NCBI GenBank assembly: GCA_029204225.1
Contig: CM055107.1
Coordinates: 11,079,028-11,143,027, forward strand
Source of the DNA: Diphasiastrum complanatum
Lineage: Eukaryota; Streptophyta; Lycopodiopsida; Lycopodiales; Lycopodiaceae
Length of the DNA: 64,000 nt
Direction: 5' to 3'
Shown here: positions 43,281 to 54,045 of the stretch, piece by piece
Numbering within the stretch: position 1 is the first letter of the stretch
Layout of the letters: every line of letters starts with the position of its first letter
Program-made: the position numbers and the translations under genes
The notes under the pieces: model-generated
What the model was told of the DNA's origin: nothing
Databases searched by the model: none
The model's input: only the letters and a program-made list of their open reading frames with translations

Positions 43281-43690
43281 TGAAATTTTCTCTACATTTC
43301 TAGATATACCATCTGAGTTCACTCTCTTCACTGTACCTTCCCCTAATATCCAAGGGGTGGGGACAGATCACAAAATTTGAAAAAGTTATTTTATTTTGAA
43401 GATTGGCACTTGCACTAATTTGCAAAGTAACTATTGTGACAATTGTGCCAGTTTTCTTGCATAACCTTGGAAATTTTCTTACACTTTCAAAAATACCATC
43501 TAAGCTCGCCCTCTTCAGTATACCTTCTCCTAACATTGCTCTATCACATATCCAAGGGGCACGGATAGATCACAAAATTTGAAAAAGTTATTGCATTTTA
43601 ATTACTAGCACTTGCACAATCAATTTCAAAAAATTGCCTAGTGACAATTTTGTGCTATTTTCTTGCATAACTTTATAGATCTTAAGATCT
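43257..43690. repeat. Tandem repeat of about 190-200 bp, just over two copies
   Basis: Unit 1 is about 43,257-43,441, unit 2 about 43,442-43,645, and a partial third follows. Shared landmarks are GTGC(T/C)AGTTTTCTTG, ATACCATCT(G/A)AG, CCAAGGGG and GATCACAAAATTTGAAAAAG. Landmark spacings are 187-203 bp. The 3' end runs into the pyrimidine-rich minisatellite. There are no long frames. It looks like a short satellite block or duplicated LTR fragment. Confidence 0.82.
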
Positions 43691-44500
43691 GAGAAGAAAT
43701 TTTTTCTGTCACATTTTGCTTTCCCATCTCTTTGCTCTCCCCAGATCTTCTACTCCCCAAATCCATATTCCCCACTATCTGCTTTCTCAGGATTCGTATA
43801 CCCAGACTTGTGCATTCCCAAATCCTGCCTTCCCACTTTTGTTTTCCCATTTTTTGTCTTCCCAAACTTTACATTCTCAAGATCTTGCATTCCCCACCTC
43901 TACTCGCCCAAGACCTTGCCTACCCCATCACTTGTTTTTCCAAGATTTGCCTTCCCATCACCCAGATCTTGCCTCCCAACTGTATTTCCCAACTTACGTA
44001 TTCTCAAATTTTTAAGTTCTCCACTTTCATGTTCCCCAGTTTTTTGCTTTCCCAAATATTTGATCCCCAAATATCACATTCTCAAAACTTTTTATTTCTC
44101 TCCACACCTTTTCACCTCCCGAGATCTATGTTCCCCACAGTTTCACTCTGTCATTTTTTTCTTCCTAGATCCCGCATTCCCCAAGCTACATTCCCAGGAT
44201 TTGTCTTCCCCAACTTTTCACTTTCACATTCCCAAGATCTGCTCCACATTCTTACATTCCTAGATCTTGCACTTTCCCAAATTTTTACATTCCCACACTC
44301 CATCCCACATCTCTAAAAAATTTTAAATTTCCCGAATTGTACATTCCCAAACTTTTATGTTTCCCAATTTCACATTCACTAACTTTTTGCTTCCCAAATA
44401 TTTGCATTCCCAATATCTGCTCGACACTCTTATATTCCCAAATCTTACACTTTTTCACTTTTTACTTCTCCTCATTTGCCTTCCCAACCCACATTCTCCA
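43691..44500. repeat. Pyrimidine-rich degenerate minisatellite, 0.8 kb
   Basis: Dozens of imperfect copies of a CATTCCCAAATCTTGC-like unit (about 17-25 bp) occur, all with a CCC core flanked by TT and AA. One strand is strongly C+T-rich. It opens long overlapping frames in all three plus frames (43,716-44,015, 43,732-44,316, 43,808-44,263) full of F, P, S and L; these are artefacts of composition. The right end runs into a Copia/Gypsy chimera at about 44,500. Confidence 0.85.
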
Positions 44501-45590
44501 TCATGATTTTGTTGAAGGAGATTTTGTGTATTTAAGGTTACAACCTTATAGAGGCCTCAAGGTGGAGTTTGATGGAGATGCTTGTATGATCAAAAGGAAG
44601 GATGTCTTGGTTGGAAAAGGTAAAAGGCAAGGGAAGTTGTTCAAACTAGATGCTTGTGTTATTGCTAACCAAGTTGGATGTGCTGCAAGGGAACAAATAC
44701 CAATTCAAGAGGTTTGGCATAAAAGGATGGGACACCTCAAGTTCAGTCATTGGAGGTAATGGATAGGAACAAGATTGTGATAGGTCTTCCAAGTTCCTTA
44801 AGTGGCATCAAACATATTTGTGAGTCTTGTGCTTTGTCTAAGTCACATAGACTACCTTATACTAGATTGATATCTAAATCTTCAAAGCCTTTTCAACTTG
44901 TACATTCAGATATTCATGGATTTACTACAATTAGCAATAGTGGAGCTAAGATGTATGTAACATTCATTGATGATTTTAGTAGACTTTGTTGGATCTATCT
45001 ACTAAAGAACAAGAATGAAGTGTATAATGTGTGCAATAGGTGGCCGAGTGCTATTTTGAATGGAAGGACACCTTTTGAGATGCTATTGAAGAGGAGGCCG
45101 AGTGTCAACTTGCGAAAAACCTTTGGCTGCACATGCTATGTCAACATTACTCTTGATGATAGGACCAAGGAGGATCCATCTTCAAGCAGAGGTATTTTTG
45201 TTGGATATAGTGAGGTGAGTAAAGCCTACAAGATTTACATTCCTTCTACTAACAAAGTGATTGTTGGTAGAAATGACATTTTTTATGAGGGGAACATTCC
45301 AAAAGTGTCTTCAAGCATGATTGATGGTAGTGTGGATGGATCTAACATTCTTGATGTTGATGAAAAGGATCCTACTTTGGATGGTGATGATGATGGACCT
45401 TCATCAAGTCAAAAGCCAACATCAAGAGAAAGACAAGTAACTTCAAGGCTCACATATGATCAACATGTAGTTTTTGAAAATTATGTTGCTTTCATAACCT
45501 CTTTGAATGAGCCTACAAGTGTAGATCAAGCAAGGAAAGAAGAGGAGTGGATCCAATCAATGGATCTTGAGTATCAAGCTCTTATGAAGA
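44501..45590 (+). pseudogene. Chimeric Gypsy/Copia pol fragment
   Basis: It starts with HDFVEGDFVYLRLQPYRG (about 44,500-44,555), the C-terminal block of Ty3/Gypsy integrase (GDxVxLxLQPYR). It then passes in frame into the Copia gag-pre-integrase segment (VEFDGDACMIKRKDVLVG, GKLFKLDACVIANQ, EVWHKRMGHL). After a one-base shift at about 44,755 it continues 45 codons of integrase zinc region (CESCALSKSHRLPY), HSDIHGFTTISNSG and FIDDFSRLCWIYLL. The central integrase core is deleted (NEVYNVCNRWPS). The C-terminal blocks LDDRTKEDPSSSRGIFVGYS and VIVGRNDIFYEGN are intact. The second reading frame is open for 351 codons to 45,802, unusual for a relic here. Confidence 0.85.
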
Positions 45591-46400
45591 GTGGAACATC
45601 TTTTGGAGGATCTTCTTGTGTACATGGAGCTATGCAAGTGGATGGATGTTATCTTGCTGTAAAATCAAGTAATAGATCTGGAAAACAAAGTTTGCTGAAT
45701 GACTTTGATAGTCAAGTTGAAGATCAAGAGGTTGATCTCAGAGTGCTTCAACTAGTCAAAAGGGAAGGTGGCAATTTTGAGCTAGTCAAGAGCATCAAAG
45801 GATAGGTAATTGGCAAAGATGTTATGGATCTGTTTTTGCAGCATATTGAAGACTAAATTAAGGTCAAAGGAGCAGCAAGGAAGTGTTGTTCAAGTCTACT
45901 TTACTTGTTCTATCTCATGTTTGAGCATTTTCATGTGGATGTGTGCAAATTGTCAAGATATGGTAAAACTAGCTACATTGGTGAACATTGTTTTGATGTT
46001 GGATGTGTACTAGCATTCTTGGCTGGTTTTGCTGATGGAAATGAATCTATTGGAGGATCATTATGTCACTCATTCATGGTGAAGTCATCAAGGTATGATG
46101 GTATTTTGAGGCAAGATGGAGATGGAGGCTCATTCATGGAGTATCATGGTGAATACATGGCAACAAAGGACAAAGAAGGAGGAGACATGCAAGAAAATGC
46201 TGATCACTCAAATTTATTGTTTGTTTGCTGTATTTTTCCAGAGAGTTCAGAGTTGGAAGCATGGTGGAATCATTTCATCTACATTCTATTTGATTCTTCA
46301 TGTTCTAGTCACATTTTTAAATGTAAAATTGATGTAAGAAATAGTGAAGCATCCCAAGTGAACACTATTCTCTATATCAATTATGAAGTTTATTAACTTG
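45591..46400 (+). other. Unrecognised tail fused to the Copia frame
   Basis: After EYQALMKSGTS the open frame continues into sequence that is not Copia RT: CVHGAMQVDGCYLAVKSS, LLNDFDSQVEDQEVDLRVLQ, ending GNFELVKSIKG at 45,802. A further frame (45,905-46,396) reads EHCFDVGCVLAFLAGFADGN, SFMVKSSRYDGILRQDGDGG and WWNHFIYILFDSSCSSHIF. Composition is protein-like. This could be host sequence captured by the retroelement or an unrelated insertion. I recognise no domain. Confidence 0.4.
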
Positions 46401-46600
46401 ACATTGTGGCCTCAAGTTTTATATTATTTACAAAAAGGCCCAAGTCCTTTATTCTATCTACAACTTGACTTGTGTGCTCATTGGGCCATGGGCTTATACA
46501 CGCAAGATGCCACGACCCTCGCAACTATTTCTATTTTCTGATTTTATTTATTTACAATGTGTTGGGAATACTCCCAACACTTATTCTAGCTTGATTGGCT
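46401..46600 (-). repeat. Gypsy-like LTR fragment
   Basis: 46,455-46,535 is the reverse complement of about 34,120-34,190 (TGTGCTCATTGGG, CATGGGCTTATRCACGCAAG, GATGCCAYGACCCT). It closes with TGTTGGGAATACTCCCAACA, an inverted repeat typical of LTR termini. Confidence 0.55.
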
Positions 46601-48430
46601 TGGATTGGGAGGCATGGCACATGACAATATCATCTTATGATGATGGAAAGAAATCGAAAAAGCACAAGAAAAAGAATAAGGAATAAGAGAGGACGTTAAG
46701 ATTAATGATGTGGTTACCACTAAATTCAGACAGGGTGGAATGTAGTTTTGCTAAAACTGGAATGAAGAGGGCCATTTCTCTAATGAATGTTTGAATGGCA
46801 CATGGTATTGTGACATGTAAAATCATTGGACCAATGATTGTAGATGGTTACAAGCAGTACGAACTGTTGGAGCATAACAGCAACAACAGTAATAACAACG
46901 ACCGTTGTAGTACCACCAGGGTCAACAGATGCAACAATGGTCATTTCAAAGGCAAATCCATTATCGTCAAGATTTACCATAAGATATTTGTTTATTTTTC
47001 AATCAACTAGGGCATCAATATTTCAACTGTGCTCTATATCACCTCCAGTGTGTTGGAAACTTGGAGTGGAGATTACATCTCTAATGAACATAATCTGGTG
47101 TCGAACCAACATCAGAAACCAGTTTCGTTTAATATGTCAAAATAGTAGATTCATGTGCAAGTAATTATTGTCGAAAAACCAATTTTTATGGACGTTGAAG
47201 TGGTTATTCGAAATAAAGATAAGGACAAGGAGGTATGAAAAGACGTGTTGGCTGATGATATGGGTCCAAGTACGAGTGATGGGTGGCCAAATTCTTTTCG
47301 ACAATTGGTGGCCGACATTGTTGTAGACCAAATTGTTGATTTTGTCAACAATTACAAATTTCTAAGGAACAGTGGGACAATTGATTCAGAAAGAGCCATA
47401 TTTGCGGATTCTATATGGGCCAAATTGATGGGATTCCAACAATCTTTGGTAATGCCTTTGGCACCAGTTAACACCATTCAACTTGCGGAACAAGATATTG
47501 TTCCAAAATTAGATATTGTAATACAAGATATTAAAATTTCTAGTGTTCAAGTTGACAGAGGTGTAGGTGTATTTCAAAAGAAATGTATAAGAAGTTGAAA
47601 AATATACCATTGTAGAAGAGTCAACTGGTGATATGAGTGACAAATCATACACAAGATTCTCTGGTGAGAGAAATTCATAAAGTCCCATTTCAGATTAAAA
47701 GCCTACAATTTTTTTTATTGAATTTCATGATTATGAGATTACCAACTAGGTCCGGTGTTTATCCAGTGTTATTGGGAAGGCCATGATTGCGTGCTACTAA
47801 AGCTATGCATGATTGGGCAACTGGTGTGGTAAGTATTCTAGTGGAAGGACATAGAATTCAGTTGCTAACACATCAGGGAATAATCACTTCTGAAATCCGT
47901 CTGGTTGGTGTTGAGACAATTGAGGAGTTGCTTTTGACCCTGATGATAGAGGAATCTGAAAAAGACTTACATCTTGATTATATACCAGTGGGAGAAGCAC
48001 ATTTGTCAATTTGTTTGCTGCGATTGCTATTGAGGAGTCCCGAAAAGTGACGACTTCTTGTTCTCATCACCAGTTGGCCATTCAGGTGAGAAGAATACCA
48101 TGGAAGACATAACTACGCAATGGCCAATAGGAATCTTCAGGTGTCTGTAGATTATCATAAGCTGAATTCTTTCACTATTGAAAATCATTTTCCATTGCTC
48201 TTAATAGAGCAATGGGTCATAAACTCTGAAGTTTTTTGGATGGGTTCCGTGGCTATAACCAAATTCAAATTGTAGAAAAAGATCGAGAGAAAGCGGCTTT
48301 TATTACGAGATGGAGAGCGTATTGCATACAAAGTGATGCCTTTTGGATTGAAAAATTCACCGGCAACATTCCAAAAGTCACTATAGCATTCTATGAATAC
48401 TTGGATAAATTCATGACAAATCTTTGATAA
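46601..48430 (+). pseudogene. Ty3/Gypsy gag-protease-RT relic
   Basis: 47,700-48,060 holds the end of the Gypsy protease domain, PVLLGRPWLRATKAMHDWAT, followed by GVVSILVEGHRIQLLTHQG. 48,220-48,430 is the RT core: SFLDGFRGYNQIQIVEKDRE, KAAFITRW, then FTGNIPKVTIAFYEYLDKFM, corresponding to the GxxNAPATFQ...F.EYLDKF block. Frame changes and stops are frequent (48,060, 48,230, 48,315). 47,245-47,598 is open (MLADDMGPSTSDGWPNSFRQ) and may be the linker between gag and protease. It is cut at 48,430 by a Copia leader and LTR. Non-functional. Confidence 0.83.
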
Positions 48431-48462
48431 ATGTGACTGATCCTTTCATAACCTACAATACA

Positions 48463-48760
48463 AGCTCTGATACCATGTGAAGATTTTGTCAATCATTAAG
48501 ATCCAAAATCATCTATTGATCTTTGGTTTGAAGGACAACACAATTTGCACCATTTGCAATGTAGAAAAATGAAAGAGATGCAAACTCAATAAGATATTGA
48601 TCAAACGTCAAATGATAATATGAAGTTTTTGTCCGTACAATAATAGTAACCTATTGTATTTCACACATGTGGATCGGAATATAGCAAAATATGAGCATTC
48701 TACACACAAGGTTGCAAGATATAATCAAGATAGTGCGCTCAACGCACAATTGATATGAAC
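48463..48760 (-). repeat. Copia PBS and 5' LTR fragment
   Basis: AGCTCTGATACCA (48,463-48,475) is a perfect reverse-complement PBS. The LTR then reads TGTGAAGATTTTGTCAATC on the plus strand, with GTCCGTACAATAATAGTAACC and CACACATGTG (48,662-48,671). The outer end is lost at about 48,760. The nearest relative is the LTR-like block at 11.57-11.96 kb. Confidence 0.75.
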
Positions 48761-49798
48761 CTCATCGATCACCAGATTCCTTTCATGATCATTATTAATC
48801 ATTGTATTACAAAAGCTTCAATTCACAGATTTTCTATTATCAATGGTTGTGTTAACCGTATGCTAAATGCTTTCGTGTTTCTTCTCTCTAAATAAAAAAT
48901 ATTCTTATCCCATAGATTAATGTAGAATATTTGTTGAAGAATACATGGTTGTCACAAACGCCTGAATTATTCTCACTCTTCATGTTTGTCAATGACACCT
49001 ACATAAAATATTCTACTGTCACATTCATCTAATCACATGAAGAGCTTTCTTTGCCCCCGTATCATACCTCAATTGTTCTTGAGGTGCCAACCTCCACACC
49101 TACAACAATGTCCATCAAGTCATTCATCTCAATAAAAGACTCGATTCTCACCTTCCAAGTTGAATAGTTGCTTGAGGTAAGCCTGTCATTGCTCTCCAAA
49201 ATGAAGCCTCCGTTTGTAGCCATGTTGCAATGATTTGATCTTCTCTTTCAACCTGGTCTAGTGCACTTAGCACTCTCTTGAAAATCAACAAATGAATCGA
49301 AGAAGAAATCACAAAGATACGGAACCTCTCCAATCTCTTTATTGCACAAAACTAGCCAATCCAACACATAGAATTGATGATACTTGATCAACCTACAATA
49401 TCATGAACTTTTGCACTCTCTAAGATTGAAACACACTCTTTAAAAGTACGACAATTTCAAAATCAAGAGATCCTATCAACTTTAGAACTTTCACAAAAAT
49501 GCATATATGTAATCACACAAATTCTACATCCAAAAGATAGAAACTTGATATAGAATCTTGAAGAATGATGTATCCCCTTTCTTATGCAATAAAATTTGAC
49601 ACAATCCAACAAGTAGAGAAGAAAATCAGCCTACAACAAGTGTTTTGACCTAAATTGAGCTTTGGATCACAAAGACCCTTTTTTTATCCTTGAAAATGCT
49701 TGATTTTGACAAGGAATCACACTAGCACACTCTAGAATTGATGGCGTCTCCAAATCGCTCACTAGAATTGGATTTTTCTCAAAACATAGCTTGCAACA
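48761..49798 (-). pseudogene. Copia gag start and leader (element R)
   Basis: The leader occupies 49,798-49,224 and carries GAGAGTGCTAAGTGCACT just before gag, as in the elements at 15.2 and 23.5 kb. Gag starts at ATG 49,223: MATNGGFILESNDRLTSSNY, WKVRIESFIEMNDLMDIVVG, then a frameshift and stops after about 60 codons. The remains fade out near 49,000, and 48,761-48,990 has no recognisable coding. Its LTR is 49,813-50,296. Confidence 0.8.
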
Positions 49799-50296
49799 AA
49801 TCTTTGATGCCATGTGAAAAGATTAGATCCAAATGACCTAATTATGTTCTTTGATCTTTAGCTAATTTGGAGAGCACATCCAGCTTCACTACCAATGTAG
49901 AAATCTTGCATCAACTGCACATAGACGATGAAAACTCAACAAGAACTTGTTATAACCTGTCCCTGTCCATACAACAGCCATACAATATTAGTACACATAT
50001 GTGTGGATTCATATACATAAGAAAACCGACATTCTACACACAAAAATTCACTATATGAGCACCAAGATACAAGAGATTGATGTACAAAGCCAGGATAAAG
50101 GGCCAAACTGAGCACCAAGATACAAGAGATTGATGTAGAAACCCAAAGAGATATCTTTCATAAGAATTTGAGACATACTTGTTAAAAATAGTAAGGATAC
50201 TATTTTAAACTATCTCTAAGTTGTTATATACAATTGGCCTCAATATGCCAAATAACAAATAATGACCAAAGTAGTTGATTTTCTTCATAGCCCAAA
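49799..50296 (-). repeat. PBS and 5' LTR of element R
   Basis: The degenerate PBS (AATCTTTGATGCCA, 49,799-49,812) is followed by an LTR that matches copy J at 32,865-33,273. The outer end is CTTCATA where copy J has CTTCACA. The second copy is longer because of local duplication around 50,060-50,327. Confidence 0.8.
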
Positions 50297-50543
50297 CTGT
50301 ACAAAGCCAAGATCAAGGGCCAAACTGAGCACCAAGATACAAGAGATTGATGTAGAAACCCAAAGAGATATCTTTCATAAGAATTTGAGACATACTTGTT
50401 AAAAATAGCAAGGATACTATTTTAAACTATCTCTAAGTTGTTATATACAATTGGCCTCAATATGCCAAATAAAAAATGACCAAACTAGTTGATTATCTTC
50501 ATAGCCCAAATTGTACAAAGCCAGGATTAAGGGCCAAACTCAG
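50110..50543. repeat. Recent 217-bp tandem duplication
   Basis: 50,110-50,326 and 50,327-50,543 are nearly identical (GAGCACCAAGATACAAGAG... to ...AGGGCCAAACT). Each unit spans the outer end of the Copia LTR and the adjacent Gypsy-like flank. Copy J has one unit only. Confidence 0.93.
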
Positions 50544-51998
50544 TAGCATGACAAGATACAATACTAGAGCAGAGCACCACACCATCCACGGAGGACCAGC
50601 TAGCCTCATCCTCGTAGGGCTCTCATTCCATTTCAAAGTCTAGGCCATTCTGAAAGCCGAAGAGCATCAAATAGGAAATAAATGAATTTTTGTGTACATA
50701 TTCTCATGAGTCCTCACACAACATGTAGCAGATTTCCTTTACTACACCCAAAATAAAATTCAAAGAAATCTCTTACTACACCCTATTGCGTTGGCCCCAC
50801 AACCTACATTGTGGCAACCCATTTTTTAAAAGACCCTTGCAGCCATCAAGATCTATGTGGCTAGCTTGAGATCTCTCAGCATAAACTCCCACTATGTCCC
50901 CATATCAAGGTGCGAGAAGTGAGCGGAGTGCGGAGTACCTTTGGACCAGATCACTGTAAAAATCCTTAACTAGCCAAAGATCTACTTAGTATATGGATAG
51001 GGAATTAATGTAGACGCAATAGGGCTCTCATCCAATTTTCACAAAAATACAATAAATGCCCGAATCCAACAGTTCGCATGGCATTAGAATTTGCCCGCGA
51101 CTTAGTAATTTTTATGAAGGTCCCCACCAAATAGGACGCTTTTTTTTCGCCCATATTTTTTTTATCTTAATAAAGCCCTAGCATGTGACAAAATTGAAGG
51201 CCAGCTTCCAATGGCCTGTTGGCTATACAACAGAGCGGCAATGTTTGGCAAACCATGGCTCGATAAATTTCATACATGGATTGCCCAATTTTGATTGGAG
51301 GGCATTCATAAGATTTTTTCCACAAACTCAACTAGGAGCGACTTGAGTTCATTGAACAAGTCATCAGCTACCTAATAAAGTGTCAGTCTTGAAGTTCTTA
51401 CTAGCTCCAGTGCCAAGGGAACTTCAGGTCGGGGGCCTTGTTGTGAGAAATATGTGTACATAATTATATAAATGGGCCCGTCAATAGAAAATACTTGTAT
51501 GAAAATTAGAATGCATAAATTTTATTCTATTTTATTGTATGAAAGGGATTGGATTTCAATCCTTGCCTCAATGAAATAGCCAACAATATCAAAGGAGCAA
51601 GGGCCTCTCCAAGAATAAAAAGGCACCTCTTGTACTCATTTTTGGATGCTTAATAGAGAGGGGGACACTGTACCGTTTTGGCAAATCCAAGCATCCTCAT
51701 CTACTTTTGAAAGTTTCTCTAATGTCTCTTTGTGAATGCTTGTATTTTCTTAACCTTTTTGCATTGTCTAATGCTTATGTTTCTTAATGTTTTTCCATTA
51801 GATTAATATCAAAAGCACATGAGCTAACCTCCCTCACTTTCTACTCTCTTTCTCTTTCTCTCTTTACTATTAGGGGAGTGTGGTGTGGTTAGAGTTAGTA
51901 GGGTGGGGGTGGAGTAGTGTTAAAGTTAGGAAGACAACTAAGCTACAACCAAAATCTAGTTAAAACCTCTATCTTTGTGTTCTAACCCCTTTTGATAG
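50544..51998 (+). repeat. Gypsy-like 3' end and LTR relic (copy 2 of a duplication)
   Basis: This matches 33,300-34,765 almost throughout. The polypurine-like AGGTCGGGGGCCT and LTR start TGTTGTGAGAAATATG lie at about 51,426-51,458. It carries an extra segment around 51,190-51,330 absent from copy 1, and lacks about 100 bases near 51,510. The right end is CCCCTTTTGATAGG, after which a Copia protease begins. Confidence 0.62.
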
Positions 51999-52666
51999 GT
52001 GAATGGAGCCTCTTCACATATGTGCTGTTCAAAGGAGTCATTTGACTCAATCTTACCTTTAAAAGGACTCAAGAGACCTACTTACATAGCTAATGATCAT
52101 GAGTGTCCAATAGAAGAAATTGGCAACATTCCATTGAAACTTGCTTCTTCAAAAGTTCTTGCACTTTCTAATGTTCTTTTCATTCCAAAATTTACAAAGA
52201 ACTTAATTAGTGTGGGAAAGTTGCTTGATAATTGTGAAGTTGCTTTGTTATCTAAGGAGGAGCTGTGGCATAGAAGGTTGGGACATCCTAACTTTACATC
52301 TATGTCTTCTATGATTAAGAAGGAGAAGGCTATTGGTATTCCAAAATCTCTTTCTAAAGATTTCAAGCCTTGTGAGGCTATTGCAAAGTCACACAACAAG
52401 CCTTATCAGAAGTCTTTTATAAAGACTACTTATCCATTGGTACTCATACATTCAGATGTACATTTTTTCTCTTCTAAAAGTATTGGTGGTGCAACATGTT
52501 TTGTCACCTTTATTGATGACTTTACTAGATACACTTGGTTGTATCTACTTTCTTCAAAGGCTACGGTTAAGTTTCATAATTGTTGTGAAGGTGAAGGAAT
52601 AAAGAGAGAATTTTCTTGTGCCTATTCTCCATCCCAGAATGGAGTAGCTGAGAGGAAAAACAGATG
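51999..52666 (+). pseudogene. Copia protease-integrase fragment
   Basis: It is open for 222 codons. It starts inside the protease active site (GASSHMCCSKESF; the preceding D and S are replaced at the junction). It continues NDHECPIEEIGNIPLKLASS, VLFIPKFTKNLISVGKLL, the integrase zinc region (LWHRRLGHPN...CEAIAKSHN, second Cys lost), HSDVHFFSSKSIGG and FIDDFTRYTWLYLLS. A deletion of the central core follows, then EGIKREFSCAYSPSQNGVAE and RKNR-stop. It is a distinct, more diverged Copia lineage than elements H and I. It ends at a stop; the RT is absent. Confidence 0.87.
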
Positions 52667-53235
52667 AAGAACCAAAGTTTTGTAGCTATCTCATGCCATT
52701 TTGGATCTAAACAAATATTACTTGTTATCTCTCTAGCTCTCTCTCTCCTCTAACTCGTGTTGAGGCTAAGAGGCTCATACACTGAAATCTTGTATTTTTA
52801 TTCAATCTTTGATTCATTGCTACTATATTCTGTTGATTAGCATGCTAGATTGTGAATTAGACATTTCTTCTTAACTAGATTTTGTTGATCAATCTAGAAT
52901 CAGGTTATAGTGCCAATCACAAAGCTTAATTAAGATCAGTCACTCTTGTGGACATTCCCCACACGTGTGAAATCTAGAAATTTTGTCAGTGAAGTGATGT
53001 TGTATATTAGTTGTAGATGTCTGTGTGAAAATTTTTACAAAATTTTTACACAAGAGCAATTGCTTCCTTTGATGTTTTTTTTTTTTTCACCTGTAATTAT
53101 TTTGCCCACTGATTTGTTGTTGCATATCAAAAGGATTTTCAAGAAATTTGAGCTGATTTGTTTCGATCGAACAACACCATGAATGGACCGTTTGATGTGG
53201 TCTCCTTGGGAGGTTCAAAGTACTACAAATGACAC
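52667..53235. other. Unassigned, LTR-like stretch
   Basis: No gene. CACACGTGTG (52,960-52,969) and a T-rich block (53,070-53,087) resemble LTR landmarks seen elsewhere, but no PBS, polypurine tract or partner copy was found. Confidence 0.35.
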
Positions 53236-53360
53236 GATTACAGTTTGCGTAATCGTGTACCCTGAACTCTTAGAATTGTCTTCTAAAAGTGTGGGGTTTA
53301 CGGTGGGTTGAAGACGGAAGGAGAAGCACTGGTGCAGAGAGTTTAGCACATAGAAGCTTG
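53236..53360 (+). repeat. Direct repeat flanking a Copia gag relic, left copy
   Basis: TTTGCGTAATCGTGTACC through GAACTCTTAGAATTGTCTTC to GAGAGTTTAGCACA matches 55,266-55,378. This copy has lost perfect pairing of the hairpin found in the right copy. The position, upstream of gag, fits an LTR end. Confidence 0.7.
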
Positions 53361-54045
53361 GTGAGCTTGAGACTGTGTGAGGATTCAGAGACAAGAGTTG
53401 TCGGCTGAATCAAAACCTCAGCAAACAGAATCTTGAAATTTTGAAGGAAGGCTATTTGGTGTTTGCAGTCAGTGTGCACTCAATCGGACACCATTTGACA
53501 AATGGATTGAAGCATCAGATTTCCAGCAGTAGGGTGACCTCAGAGCAAGAGGATAGGCCTATCAGAATACGAAGTGCAAGGGGCACTTCATTTTCTTTAA
53601 AAATCTTCATACTGAAATTGGAGTTGGGCCCCTTCACAAGTGAAGTGTGAAGTTTCTTCAAGGTAAAGAAATAGTTCAAAAATAAGGAAAATCCCTATTT
53701 TTGGGTCCTTTGTCCATTTTGACCCCAACGAAAGGCTATAACCTCCAAACGAAGGGCACTCGGACTGTACCTGCAAGTACGGTACAACAAAACAGAGTGA
53801 TTGCAGCAAAGAAAGTGTTCGGAGTGCGCCAAAAGTAATTTCACCATTCCATTGGGCACGTAGTTGGGAGTTGACGACTGAGTGCATTTCGGAAGGCGAT
53901 GCCTATTTGGCTTTTAAATTGGTGGAAAAGCAGCGAGTGGCCTGGTAAGGAGAAAAGTGCAAGTCATTATTTTCAACTTCTGACATCACACTTGGCCTTG
54001 GCATACTGCTTTTAGCCTACGACAGAAGTTTCAAGCAGTTTTGCG
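53361..54045. other. Copia leader, no coding content
   Basis: Sequence between the direct repeat and the gag start. A CCTGCAAGTACGGTACAAC block lies near 53,770. No PBS of the usual type was seen. Confidence 0.4.

Noticed and set aside
43716-44316. Three overlapping plus-strand frames of 99 to 194 codons
   Set aside because: All three frames are open because the minisatellite is pyrimidine-rich and lacks stop codons. The products are low-complexity F/P/S/L strings.
53067-53090. Long T run as a terminator or poly-A tail of a retrocopy
   Set aside because: No AATAAA-like end or coding remnant lies beside it. Plain homopolymer is the simpler reading.
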